DNA of 38,631 bases from a virus. Under the pieces are notes generated by a model that saw only the letters and a program-made list of their open reading frames with translations, was not told the origin of the DNA and did not search any database. The stretch's first letter is position 1, and every line of letters starts with the position of its first letter. The DNA lies in the IMG/VR virus record IMGVR_UViG_3300035704_000397, positions 1 to 38,631 of that record. One strand, given 5' to 3'. Positions 1 to 6,577 of this stretch are shown here, one piece after another. The translations under genes and the position numbers were made by a program.

Positions 1-222
1 TCGTGTGGTTCGGCTTATGTAACCATCCGCCCGGCTAACGGTTCGTTTGCCCGTTGGTTGAAAGCTAACCGCGGTGGGTTCCCCGCACACGGTGGCGGCC
101 TGATGTTGTCGGTGCACGCGTTCGGGCAGTCCGTGACGCGCAAGTTCGCCTATGCGCAAGCGTTCGCGGGAGTACTTCGCGAGGCGGGAGTGAGCGCTTA
201 CCCGTCAACTTGGGAAAACTGA
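1..222 (+). CDS. C-terminal fragment of an unknown protein
   Basis: An open frame runs in from the left edge and stops with TGA at 220-222, leaving the last 73 residues. They are rich in Gly, Ala and aromatics (RWLKANRGGFPAHGGG) and end in STWEN. I recognise no family. It lies 64 nt upstream of the RuvB-like gene on the same strand, so it may belong to the same rightward transcription unit, although a repeat copy (223-249) lies between them. Confidence 0.6.
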   Translation, partial: SCGSAYVTIRPANGSFARWLKANRGGFPAHGGGLMLSVHAFGQSVTRKFAYAQAFAGVLREAGVSAYPSTWEN

Positions 223-249
223 TCTTGCGTTAAGCGGTAGGCCATGTGT
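223..249 (+). repeat. Dispersed repeat, copy A
   Basis: TTGCGTTAAGCGGTAGG followed by GTGTG-like sequence. It is nearly identical to 4694-4724 and more loosely matched at 34585-34607. It lies between a stop codon and the RuvB-like gene, where a promoter or operator would be expected. Confidence 0.5.
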
Positions 250-286
250 TTCCGAAAATTTATCAAGGTCTTAGGGAGTGTTTGTG

Positions 287-1255
287 ATGGCTATAGATCC
301 GAAGTTGCGCGGCATGGTTGGCCAGCGCAAGGCGTTGGAGGAGATCACCACCATATGTGAGTCCGCGCGCGGTCGCGGTCTCCCGGTGAGGCATTTAGCG
401 TTTGTGGGTCCGGGTGGCTGCGGTAAGACAGAGCTAGCTAACCGGATTGCCGACATTATGGATGCGCCGTTCGATGAAACGATGGCAGGCGCCGTAAAGT
501 CGAAAGATGCAATGACGGATTGGATCCTCGGTTTCAAGCCGCACACCATTGCGTTCTGCGACGAAGTCCAAGACGTGAGCGTTTCCACTCGTGAACAGAT
601 TCTGTACCCGGCATTAGGTCGCCGTCCGTTCATTATGGTGAAATCCAAGGAAGGGATGGAACGACGCAACCTGCCACCGTTCACCTTAATCGTGGCGACC
701 ACGGAAGGCGGTTTCAATCCGTCAATGGCGCGTCGTTTCAAAACAATATCACTCGGTTATTTCACCGTGGACGAACTAACGGAAATCATCACCCTGACTG
801 TCAAGAGTGACGATTATGAGGGGTTCCAAATCCAGCCGGATGCGGCGCGGTATTTAGCGGTGCGATCGTTGGGTGTCGCGGGTACCGCTCAACAGCGTCT
901 CGCGGATGCTTTAGATCACGCCGTCCGGGATGACTCGCAGGTGATCACGTTAGCGCACGCGGTCAAGGCTATGGACATGGCCGGGATTGACGATATGGGT
1001 TTAGGCCAGCGTGAGCGCACGGTGCTGATCGCAGTGGCGCGTGAGGGGGGTCGCCCAATTGGTCTGGAGTCGATTGCAGGTCTTACGGGGTTCCGTGACA
1101 TCGCGGAGGAAGTGGCAACCCTCACGCGTTTGGATTTGCTGAGGCTCAACGCTGGCCAGCGCGGGAGGGTCGCGACGGTTAAGGCTTATGAGCAGGCGCT
1201 AGGAATGGATGCGCCTCCGATGGTTCTAGGCAGGGAGGGCAACACGCCTAGGTAG
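287..1255 (+). CDS. ruvB-like: RuvB-like Holliday-junction branch-migration ATPase
   Basis: This 322-aa AAA+ ATPase should pump DNA through Holliday junctions. Visible motifs are VGQ near residue 11, Walker A GPGGCGKT at about 41-48, Walker B IAFCDEVQ at about 88-95, sensor-1 VATTEGG at about 136, and an ARRF arginine-finger segment near 150. The C-terminal winged helix (GQRERTVLIAV, RPIGLESIA, RGRVATVKAYEQALG) matches the RuvB DNA-binding domain. ATG 287 follows AGGGAG at a good distance; GTG 278 and 284 are alternatives. No RuvA is visible, and a RuvC-like gene lies at 11069-11668. Seven in-frame TTA codons (395, 614, 686, 854, 911, 950, 1001) are unusual for an actinomycete and suggest a different origin or bldA control. 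Confidence 0.85.
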   Translation: MAIDPKLRGMVGQRKALEEITTICESARGRGLPVRHLAFVGPGGCGKTELANRIADIMDAPFDETMAGAVKSKDAMTDWILGFKPHTIAFCDEVQDVSVSTREQILYPALGRRPFIMVKSKEGMERRNLPPFTLIVATTEGGFNPSMARRFKTISLGYFTVDELTEIITLTVKSDDYEGFQIQPDAARYLAVRSLGVAGTAQQRLADALDHAVRDDSQVITLAHAVKAMDMAGIDDMGLGQRERTVLIAVAREGGRPIGLESIAGLTGFRDIAEEVATLTRLDLLRLNAGQRGRVATVKAYEQALGMDAPPMVLGREGNTPR

Positions 1256-1270
1256 GTAATGGTTACAACC

Positions 1271-1307
1271 AGCAAAGAGCCGTCACCGTGGGTGGCGGTT
1301 TTTTGCT
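1271..1307 (+). terminator. Rho-independent terminator after the RuvB-like gene
   Basis: CCGTCACC, a GTG loop and GGTGGCGG form a stem (one G-U pair) followed by six T. The flanks AGCAAA and TTTGCT can extend the stem. It lies 15 nt after the stop codon. Confidence 0.8.
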
Positions 1308-1308
1308 G

Positions 1309-1667
1309 CGCAAACAACTAGTCCGATCGGGTGTTAATCATACGCGGACCAGCGGAAACGTAGCTAAATCATACGCATGAGGCTAGACTCGGTAGTGCAG
1401 GTCAGCAGGAAAGCCGAGAGGCCCAGCCGCTAGCGCGGTGATCGAAAGGGAAGCATCGGAAATGGCGTTCCGCGGAACGCGCGTCCGAGTACCGGATCGA
1501 ACGCTAGATAACTCGATAGGGGAATCATCGAAGGGCCCCACCGCCGGGCGTTATGGCGGTACATCGCAGACGTTGCCAGGCCAACTAGGCCCATGGTGAG
1601 CCGTAACGGCGCCATAGGTGGCAATCCCGGCTAATGCCCGGGGGAGGTTCGATTCCTCCGTTTGCGG
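1309..1667 (+). ncRNA. Structured RNA candidate resembling tmRNA
   Basis: A 359-nt gene-free span with tmRNA-like ends. CGCAAAC (1309-1315) pairs perfectly with GTTTGCG (1660-1666) as an acceptor stem. GGAGG-TTCGATT-CCTCC (1643-1659) is a perfect T-arm. A 13-nt segment without a D-stem (CTAGTCCGATC) precedes GGGTGTTAATC (1329-1339), which pairs with GGCTAATGCCC (1629-1639) like tmRNA helix P2. A short frame ending GCTAAATCATACGCATGA could be a tag (AKSYA). Against a normal tmRNA: no G3-U70 pair for alanylation, a G discriminator, no CCA, a short 5' part, no obvious promoter after the adjacent terminator, and a direct repeat ATCATACGC (1337, 1368) that might instead be an operator. Confidence 0.38.
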
Positions 1668-1715
1668 CGTCAGGCGACTATCCCTAGTCGTCACGTTCTA
1701 AGAATTGAGCTCACC

Positions 1716-1889
1716 ATGTCCGAGAGAATCTACAGCGACGAAACGGGCGATTTCATCGGAACCGCAACCTACTGCGACAACGGCCGGAAGCAATACAGCG
1801 CGACGTCAGACGTAGGCCGCACTCATGCCTGCACTTGCCGCGGAGCTGCTATCGCGTGGCTCACCACCCAATACAACCGCACCCACTGA
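1716..1889 (+). CDS. Small protein, 57 aa, unknown
   Basis: MSERIYSDETGDFIG opens a 57-residue protein with a Tyr/Cys segment (ATYCDNGRKQY) and a CTCRG motif near the end. The three cysteines could bind metal, but no family is recognised. ATG 1716 was chosen because upstream codons run into the structured RNA; the ribosome site (GAATTGAG) is weak. It is the first gene of a rightward series continuing with the genes at 1909 and 2088. Confidence 0.55.
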   Translation: MSERIYSDETGDFIGTATYCDNGRKQYSATSDVGRTHACTCRGAAIAWLTTQYNRTH

Positions 1890-1908
1890 CAGACCGGAAG
1901 GGATCGCC

Positions 1909-2082
1909 ATGCGTGTCATTACGCGCGAGGAATACAGGCAGATGAAACGGCACGACTACGCGGGCACTAAGGCGTCGCTCTTGCCAGCGACTCGGGCGAC
2001 GTGGCCTGCTGAGGCCACTCACTGGTCACTGCAACTAACCGACGCTGGCACGACGCTGGTCCCTACCCGGATCGAAGGGTGA
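1909..2082 (+). CDS. Small protein, 57 aa, unknown
   Basis: MRVITREEYRQMKRHDYAGTK begins a 57-aa soluble protein. ATG 1909 follows CCGGAAGGGATC, a strong ribosome site. The N-terminus resembles a short charged helix; nothing assigns a function. It is 19 nt downstream of the previous gene and 5 nt upstream of the next, so the three are probably co-transcribed. Confidence 0.6.
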   Translation: MRVITREEYRQMKRHDYAGTKASLLPATRATWPAEATHWSLQLTDAGTTLVPTRIEG

Positions 2083-2087
2083 TTACA

Positions 2088-2624
2088 ATGGTTAAGCCGA
2101 TAACCGATACCGATCAGGCCACCTCCGCACTAACCGAGATCACCCGCGATGACATCCGCGCCATGCGTATGGCGGATACCGCACACTTCCATACTCACTT
2201 AGGCCGCTCTTGGATCGTTGTCGAATTGCGGAATTACGGCCTAGGTCGTATCTACACTGCGACCGAGCAACGGCTATTCTCCGAGGTTCGGAAGTACGGC
2301 GCCGATCGTTGTCGCGAGATTGCGGTAACTACCCAACGGCTGGAGGACTACTCCGGCCGTACCGGTGAGTATCAGGCGTTTGCCTCATTCTGCCCTAGGG
2401 AAGTGTGGCTGACTATCGTGGCCGCATTACGGCCGGGCGATATTCTCGGTTTCCATTGGGTCGCGTCGAACAATTCCGAGAGTATGCGGACGGTTGGTTA
2501 CCATCACGATCAGCTACGGCTGAGTGCCAGCAATCCAGAGCGCAAGAATAATCGCCACTGGATTATCCAAGATCAGTTTGGCCCGGACAACTCCGCACGG
2601 ATGGTAGTGCGCAATGTTGTTTAG
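2088..2624 (+). CDS. Hypothetical protein, 178 aa
   Basis: Starts MVKPITDTDQATSALTEITRDD. The middle contains IYTATEQRLFSEVRKYGADRC and GEYQAFASFCPREVW; the C-terminal half has GDILGFHWVASNNSE. No membrane segment or known catalytic motif is evident. ATG 2088 follows GAAGGG at 8 nt; an alternative GTG 2079 overlaps the preceding stop as GTGA. Two TTA leucine codons are present, as in the RuvB-like gene. It resembles uncharacterised actinophage proteins in composition, but I cannot name a family. Confidence 0.65.
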   Translation: MVKPITDTDQATSALTEITRDDIRAMRMADTAHFHTHLGRSWIVVELRNYGLGRIYTATEQRLFSEVRKYGADRCREIAVTTQRLEDYSGRTGEYQAFASFCPREVWLTIVAALRPGDILGFHWVASNNSESMRTVGYHHDQLRLSASNPERKNNRHWIIQDQFGPDNSARMVVRNVV

Positions 2625-2647
2625 CTCGCCTGGATATGTTCCGCGCT

Positions 2648-2683
2648 GCTCACACGGGGGTGAGCGGTCGCGGTGGATAACCA
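2648..2683 (+). promoter_or_regulatory. Leader hairpin 1 with conserved downstream box
   Basis: GCTCAC and GTGAGC form a hairpin (2648-2665) followed by GGTCGCGGTGGATAACCA and then CCGAAAGGATC before ATG 2707. The same arrangement recurs at 3347-3385 with a changed but still paired stem. It may be an RNA attenuator, or an operator with GGATAAC as a -10 element. Confidence 0.55.
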
Positions 2684-2706
2684 GTCCAGCCGAAAGGATC
2701 ACAGTA

Positions 2707-3327
2707 ATGAGCGACGTTGTCGAAGTTGATATGGAAACCCTGACCATTCCGCGGGTGACCGTGCTCACTGGTCACACGTCCGCGGATACCGCGTATGTGG
2801 TGGACGATTACCCGTATGGTCGCCGCTTACGTTGCAAGATCCGTTATTGGATTGATACAGCGACTAAGGGCGCGGCTAAGGGCCAACAGCGGTTTATGGC
2901 GCAGACCACTAACCCTAAGTCGCGTGAGCCGGGCGACGTGTGGAACAAGCCGAAAGCCAGCACGTATTCACAGATCATGGTGATGTATTTGGACGATATC
3001 GGCCACGTGCACAATTATGGCCTGCCGTTCTGGCTTGACGGACCGTGCGACGTGCGTACCCGCGCAATGGGTGTTTATGACGCTCTGAGCGTTGACCAGC
3101 GCGAGGTTTATGACGCGCTGGTGAAGTTGTATCGGAAGGCTAACGGCACGTGTTGGGAGGAATGGCTAGATAAGGTGTCGGCACTGGCGGAATTTATCGC
3201 TACTACCGGTAAGGCGCCGACTCTGCGCAATTCGGTATGGGTGAACGGTAACCGTCAGGTTTACCTCACCGATCCGGCGGCCTACCTGATCGCAGCACGC
3301 GCGGCAATCGCACCGCAGGATGGTTAA
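2707..3327 (+). CDS. Hypothetical protein, 206 aa, phage-like
   Basis: Begins MSDVVEVDMETLTIPRVTVL. Residues 30-110 look like a compact alpha/beta domain (DDYPYGRRLRCKIRYWID, TYSQIMVMYLDDIGHVHNYG), followed by a helical part (DQREVYDALVKLYRKANG) and LTDPAAYLIAARAAIA. ATG 2707 follows AAAGG at about 9 nt, so the upstream in-frame codons are left out. No known domain. Its leader is shared with the next gene, which implies co-regulation. Confidence 0.65.
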   Translation: MSDVVEVDMETLTIPRVTVLTGHTSADTAYVVDDYPYGRRLRCKIRYWIDTATKGAAKGQQRFMAQTTNPKSREPGDVWNKPKASTYSQIMVMYLDDIGHVHNYGLPFWLDGPCDVRTRAMGVYDALSVDQREVYDALVKLYRKANGTCWEEWLDKVSALAEFIATTGKAPTLRNSVWVNGNRQVYLTDPAAYLIAARAAIAPQDG

Positions 3328-3346
3328 GCGTCGGTTGTATTCCGTG

Positions 3347-3385
3347 CCACTCACCGGGGGGGTGAGTGGTCGCGGTGGATAACCA
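3347..3385 (+). promoter_or_regulatory. Leader hairpin 2, paralogue of leader 1
   Basis: CCACTCACC (3347-3355), a five-G loop and GGTGAGTGG (3361-3369) form a perfect 9-bp hairpin, followed by GGTCGCGGTGGATAACCA as in the first copy. The stem base differs from copy 1 (A-T instead of G-C) yet stays paired. ATG 3410 lies about 25 nt downstream after CCGGAAGGG. Confidence 0.6.
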
Positions 3386-3409
3386 ACCTAGCCGGAAGGG
3401 TTCGCAATC

Positions 3410-4012
3410 ATGGCACGTATCGACATCACAACGGCTCGTGAGATTGCCGCGCATATGCCAGACGGTTGGAAGGCGAAAGCGCCTGCTGACCTCGATAACG
3501 GGGTTTATCTCGACGGGCCGGACAACGTCCGGATACAGATCACGGACGCCGACCACAGAGGCACCCGGTATGAAATCAACGGGCGGCCTACTCGCGAGGA
3601 ATCGAGGCAATCAAGCTACGAGCTGGACGGTAAGAAATTCAGAACGGCACGGGATGGCATAACAGCCTCAGCCGCTAAGACGCCTGCACAGATTGCAGGC
3701 GAGATCACTAGGCGATTGCTGCCCGCATACTTGCCTTACCTGGCAGCGCTGCGGGAACGGCTCAACGCAAGCAATGCGGCCGATGACCGGGTAGCCACGT
3801 ACCGGGACGCGTTGCTAGCTGCTATCGGGACGGCAGGCAGCGCGGATGGCGACGAAGAGATTCGGCTGCACATCGAGGACGGGTACGGGTCATTGCAGGT
3901 ACAGAGCGATGGCGGTGTGTTTTTCCATCGTCTGTCTGTACCGCGTGGCCTCGCGCTGGAGATCGCTAAGGCAATGGCCAACTACGGCCGGACGAACGGC
4001 AGGGACGATTAA
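3410..4012 (+). CDS. Hypothetical protein, 200 aa
   Basis: MARIDITTAREIAAHMPDGWK begins an acidic, soluble protein. The N-terminal 75 residues look beta-rich (NGVYLDGPDNVRIQITDADHRGTRYEING). A helical middle (EITRRLLPAYLPYLAALRERLN) is followed by a C-terminal part, HIEDGYGSLQVQSDGGVFFHRLSV. CCGGAAGGG precedes ATG 3410. No family recognised. A long hairpin 20 nt after the stop probably ends this transcript. Confidence 0.65.
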   Translation: MARIDITTAREIAAHMPDGWKAKAPADLDNGVYLDGPDNVRIQITDADHRGTRYEINGRPTREESRQSSYELDGKKFRTARDGITASAAKTPAQIAGEITRRLLPAYLPYLAALRERLNASNAADDRVATYRDALLAAIGTAGSADGDEEIRLHIEDGYGSLQVQSDGGVFFHRLSVPRGLALEIAKAMANYGRTNGRDD

Positions 4013-4031
4013 CGGTCGGTGCTGTGTCCGT

Positions 4032-4088
4032 GGCGCCTGCCGCTGTGAGCCTGCACAGAGTGACGGTGCAGGCTCACAGCGTGGCGCC
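4032..4088 (+). terminator. Long inverted repeat downstream of the 3410 gene
   Basis: CGCTGTGAGCCTGCAC (4041-4056) pairs perfectly with 4066-4081; GGCGCC at both outer ends extends it. No T-run follows, so it may be a factor-dependent terminator or an RNA-stabilising hairpin. Confidence 0.5.
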
Positions 4089-4206
4089 TTGGCTGGCGTC
4101 CGTTTCGGGCGGTCTGACCTATTCGCATCCGCGAACCGGACATCCGGGACGGCCAGGACGCCGAGCGCGGACAGCACGGATAGCGCCGACCGCGCACAAG
4201 GGAGCG

Positions 4207-4569
4207 ATGGGAGCAATGGGAGCTAAGCGGCAAAAGGTATTTGATCTTCAAGTCGTTGGTGATCTTGTTCGTCCGCCGCAAGAGCCGGCCCTCGGCACTG
4301 TCTACACGGTGCGCGGCGGCGATCATGACGGGATCACCGTCGAGCACCGCGAGGCCGGTTGGTTCATCGAAGACGGCGACGGCGAGCCGCTGGTGTGGTT
4401 CGAGGTGCTGCGCATGCTGTTGTCCGCGCCGGATGTGGTGTTCGTGATGGTGAAGGCGCCGAAACGGTGCGCGCTACCGGGTTGTGTCCAGGCGGTGACC
4501 GGCCGGGCGATCTTCTGCAAGCCTGCGCATCAGGTCGCAGCTGGTCGACTGGCTGGCCGGTGGGACTAG
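4207..4569 (+). CDS. Hypothetical protein with C-terminal CxxxxC/CxxxH motif, about 120 aa
   Basis: From ATG 4207 (or 4216) the protein reads MGAMGAKRQKVFDLQVVGDL, then an OB- or SH3-like stretch (GTVYTVRGGDHDGITVEHREAGWFIEDGDG). The tail CALPGCVQAVTGRAIFCKPAH could bind zinc. AAGGGAG at 4198-4204 suits ATG 4216 by spacing. Upstream in-frame codons cross a 16-bp hairpin and are treated as non-coding. It is the last rightward gene before the convergence zone. Confidence 0.55.
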   Translation: MGAMGAKRQKVFDLQVVGDLVRPPQEPALGTVYTVRGGDHDGITVEHREAGWFIEDGDGEPLVWFEVLRMLLSAPDVVFVMVKAPKRCALPGCVQAVTGRAIFCKPAHQVAAGRLAGRWD

Positions 4570-4578
4570 GGAGGCAAT

Positions 4579-4608
4579 GGGGAACCTGCCCCGCGGGGCA
4601 GGTTCCCC
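4579..4608. repeat. 30-bp perfect palindrome, copy 1
   Basis: GGGGAACCTGCCCC, central GC, and its reverse complement, followed by ACCATCC. It lies 9 nt after the stop of the rightward gene, where transcription from both sides meets. Confidence 0.95.
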
Positions 4609-4643
4609 ACCATCCCTGTACCGGTGTGCCCCTAGAAGCGAAA

Positions 4644-4673
4644 GGGGAACCTGCCCCGCGGGGCAGGTTCCCC
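4644..4673. repeat. 30-bp perfect palindrome, copy 2
   Basis: Identical to copy 1 over all 30 bp and again followed by ACCATCC. The 35 bp between copies 1 and 2 are unrelated to the palindrome. Confidence 0.95.
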
Positions 4674-4693
4674 ACCATCCGTATCCGGACTTG

Positions 4694-4724
4694 ACCTTGC
4701 GCTAAGCGGTAGGTCGTGTGTCCG
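4694..4724 (+). repeat. Dispersed repeat, copy B
   Basis: TTGCGCTAAGCGGTAGG then GTGTGTCCG, matching 223-249 over about 25 bp with few changes. It sits between convergent genes, so if it is a promoter it does not obviously serve a neighbour. Confidence 0.5.
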
Positions 4725-4761
4725 CGGATGGGTGTCGGGTGTCGCTTAGATGATGTGCAGC

Positions 4762-4968
4762 TTAGATGACGTCCAGGAGCCCGCCGCTGAGGTTGGCGAT
4801 GTTGCCAATGCAGGTGGCGACGTTGACGGAATGCTCGCGGGAACACTGCGGTGAACTGTGGTCGTCGCGAGTGGAATGGTCGTCATCAGCGAACGCGGCA
4901 CCAGCGGTGCCGAGGATCAGGCCAGCGGCAACAGCTGCCGTGGCGGCGATGCTTGCGAGCTTACGCAT
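4762..4968 (-). CDS. Small secreted protein, 68 aa
   Basis: MRKLASIAATAAVAAGLIL followed by GTAGAAFA-DDDH is a clear Sec signal peptide with cleavage after AFA near residue 27. The mature part is about 40 residues, acidic at first (DDDHSTRDDHSS), then CSREHSVNVATCIGNIANLSGG with two cysteines likely to form a disulfide. ATG 4968 follows GAAGGGAA at about 9 nt. Small secreted two-cysteine proteins are common in actinomycetes (chaplin-like in size), but this lacks the chaplin consensus. It is the last leftward gene and ends near palindromes 1 and 2. Confidence 0.7.
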   Translation of the reverse strand: MRKLASIAATAAVAAGLILGTAGAAFADDDHSTRDDHSSPQCSREHSVNVATCIGNIANLSGGLLDVI

Positions 4969-5116
4969 TGCTGTGTAGTTCCCTTCGGTTGTGACCAGCG
5001 GCGCCGGGTTCCCGTTCTGCGCACACCACCTCGCAGTGGAGCCCAGGCCTAGCCCGGTCGTTACTGGGCGCCTCATGGTGAGTCGCCTTTCAGGGTGCTG
5101 CTCGCCGGATGCTAAT

Positions 5117-5146
5117 GGGGAACCTGCCCCGCGGGGCAGGTTCCCC
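5117..5146. repeat. 30-bp perfect palindrome, copy 3
   Basis: Same 30 bp as the other copies, but followed by CCTGTTT rather than ACCATCC. It is 9 nt beyond the stop of the leftward membrane-protein gene (5156), consistent with an RNA 3'-end role. Confidence 0.95.
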
Positions 5147-5155
5147 CCTGTTTAT

Positions 5156-5431
5156 TCAGTGAATGAGCAAAGATGCCAGGCCAACGACGATGCCAGCGAC
5201 GATCATCCCGGCGAGTAAGGCCAGCAACGCGACACCGAGCACGAGCCCTATCGCTTTCGCTAACGCTGTCCCCACACGCTGGGCAACGAGCCGCCCCCGG
5301 AGGCGGTGGTGTGTCGGGGGCGGCTCATTGTTGCCGGGGACTCCGGTTCGCCCCTTGCGGGGTGCCGTGTCCGCGCGGGCAAGATTGTGGACTGTATCGG
5401 AAAGATAGCGTTTGGTCTCGCGTTGACGCAA
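5156..5431 (-). CDS. Small membrane protein, start uncertain
   Basis: The last 35 residues (LAKAIGLVLGVALLALLAGM onward) form one or two hydrophobic segments ending SLLIH. The preceding part is basic and proline-rich. TTG 5431 is chosen because AGGGG stands just upstream and it starts 17 nt after the previous gene. A shorter version from GTG 5275 (39 aa) would exclude the strong hairpin at 5283-5334. No family recognised. Confidence 0.4.
   Translation of the reverse strand: MRQRETKRYLSDTVHNLARADTAPRKGRTGVPGNNEPPPTHHRLRGRLVAQRVGTALAKAIGLVLGVALLALLAGMIVAGIVVGLASLLIH
5283..5334 (-). terminator. Strong inverted repeat, possible terminator inside the reading frame
   Basis: GAGCCGCCCCC (5288-5298) pairs with GGGGGCGGCTC (5316-5326); GCAAC/GTTGC extends it. 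Either it terminates the transcript from 5448-6263, making the upstream part of the membrane ORF non-coding, or it encodes the Pro/Arg-rich stretch of that protein. Confidence 0.45.
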
Positions 5432-5447
5432 GTGACCCCTGCGTTTG

Positions 5448-6263
5448 TCAGGACGCGGCGGCCTTTCGGTGTCGGTATCGGTCTTGGATTGTGGCGAGCA
5501 CGTCACGCATTCGGTACAGCGGTGGATCGGTTTCCTGCGCTGGCGACAATCGTCCGCGGGCGACGTATCCGCGGATTTGTGATGGCGTGCAGCGCACACC
5601 GGCGGTGCGCAGACACCCAGCGATTTCAGTGCTCGTGCCCAGTCGGTCGTATGCGAGGTCGAGGAGCCATTGTTGCCGGTCAGCGATGTTGTGGATCGCG
5701 CCGCAACCGGGGCAGCTGGTGGTGTGTTTCCATCCGACGCCATAGATTTCCTGCCGACAAATGGTGTGGTTGGGCAGTGGTTCACCGCAGGGTCCAAGGA
5801 ATAGCCGGTCATCTTGTGGGCGGTCGATGGCGTGTCTGGCCTGGTGGATCGCGGAGGTCACTTCGTCGGCGAGCTGGCCCGCGTCGGCGCGGACCCGGAT
5901 CCCGGCGACGTTGACCAGCAGGTACCGGGCGAGCGCGCTGCTGGTGGGGATGTCAAAGGGGAACCTGCCCCGCGGGGCAGGTTCCCCACCATCCAGGGTG
6001 GTCACCCAGCTGTAGAGGGTGTGGTGCAGCACCCAGACCACTTCGGAGACATGCATTTTGTAGGGCAGTGGCACTTCGCCGCCGCCGGTGGCTTTGTTGG
6101 TTGGGTCGGTGAGTTGGTCTTGTCGGCTGCGGGTGATGTCGAGGTCGGCGAGCAGGCCGGGAACGTCGCCGAGTTCGATGCGCAGCGCGATGGTGCAGTT
6201 CGCGCAGAGCATCAGGTCGGATGGGTCGTGACATTTGCCGCAGTGCGTTACCCGCGCTGTCAT
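5448..6263 (-). CDS. Zinc-ribbon and helix-turn-helix protein interrupted in frame by a palindrome, 271 aa
   Basis: The N-terminus CGKCHDPSDLMLCANC is a four-cysteine zinc site. A second pair, SCPGCGAIHN, lies near residue 180, followed by WLLDLAYDRLGTSTEIAGCL and SQIRGYVARGRLSP, a helix-turn-helix of the kind seen in actinophage DNA-binding proteins. At about residue 93 the peptide GEPAPRGRFP is encoded exactly by the 30-bp palindrome at 5958-5987 and looks inserted between WVTTLDG and FDIPTS. The start overlaps the upstream stop (ATGA at 6260-6263). Probably a regulator acting on element DNA; targets unknown. Confidence 0.75.
   Translation of the reverse strand: MTARVTHCGKCHDPSDLMLCANCTIALRIELGDVPGLLADLDITRSRQDQLTDPTNKATGGGEVPLPYKMHVSEVVWVLHHTLYSWVTTLDGGEPAPRGRFPFDIPTSSALARYLLVNVAGIRVRADAGQLADEVTSAIHQARHAIDRPQDDRLFLGPCGEPLPNHTICRQEIYGVGWKHTTSCPGCGAIHNIADRQQWLLDLAYDRLGTSTEIAGCLRTAGVRCTPSQIRGYVARGRLSPAQETDPPLYRMRDVLATIQDRYRHRKAAAS
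5958..5987. repeat. 30-bp perfect palindrome, copy 4, inside a gene
   Basis: Same 30 bp with the ACCATCC flank. It lies wholly inside the 5448-6263 gene and reads through without a frameshift as GEPAPRGRFP. Confidence 0.95.
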
Positions 6264-6499
6264 GCGTGTTGCCCGCTGAGCTGCCCGCTGCGGTTCGCGG
6301 TGGTGTTAGCGGCCTCGTGGTGCCGGAGTAGCTGCCACGCGGATTGTGCGGCGGCCTCAGCGTCCGCGTGCGGGGTCAGGGTGTCATCGCTGAGTAGGAC
6401 TACACCCCCTGGTGCGACCAGTTCGCGGGGTGGGTCGTCGAAGATGTACCAGCCGGAGCCGTTGATCGGCCCATCAGCAACACGGGATCGGGTGGTCAT
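6260..6499 (-). CDS. Hypothetical protein, 79 aa
   Basis: MTTRSRVADGPINGSGWYIFDD begins a small soluble protein with a beta-rich first half (REELVAPGGVVLLSDDT-like) and an Ala/His-rich helix (ADAEAAAQSAWQLLRHHEAA). It starts the leftward operon that continues into 5448-6263 through an ATGA overlap. A perfect 18-bp hairpin lies 78 nt upstream. Function unknown. Confidence 0.55.
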   Translation of the reverse strand: MTTRSRVADGPINGSGWYIFDDPPRELVAPGGVVLLSDDTLTPHADAEAAAQSAWQLLRHHEAANTTANRSGQLSGQHA

Positions 6500-6577
6500 T
6501 CGTCGCCACCATTTCGCTGTTTTAGACAGGTGAAATGGTTTCGGCGACCATTACGGTCCAGGATAATGCAGCTACAC

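Noticed and set aside
1560-1667. An ordinary tRNA ending at the 1643-1659 T-arm
   Set aside because: The acceptor partner of GTTTGCG is not within 75 nt upstream; it is at 1309, giving tmRNA-like rather than tRNA geometry.
4579-5987. The four 30-bp repeats as a CRISPR array
   Set aside because: Copies are 35, 443 and 811 bp apart, not regularly spaced, and no cas genes occur. They are palindromes, one within a gene.
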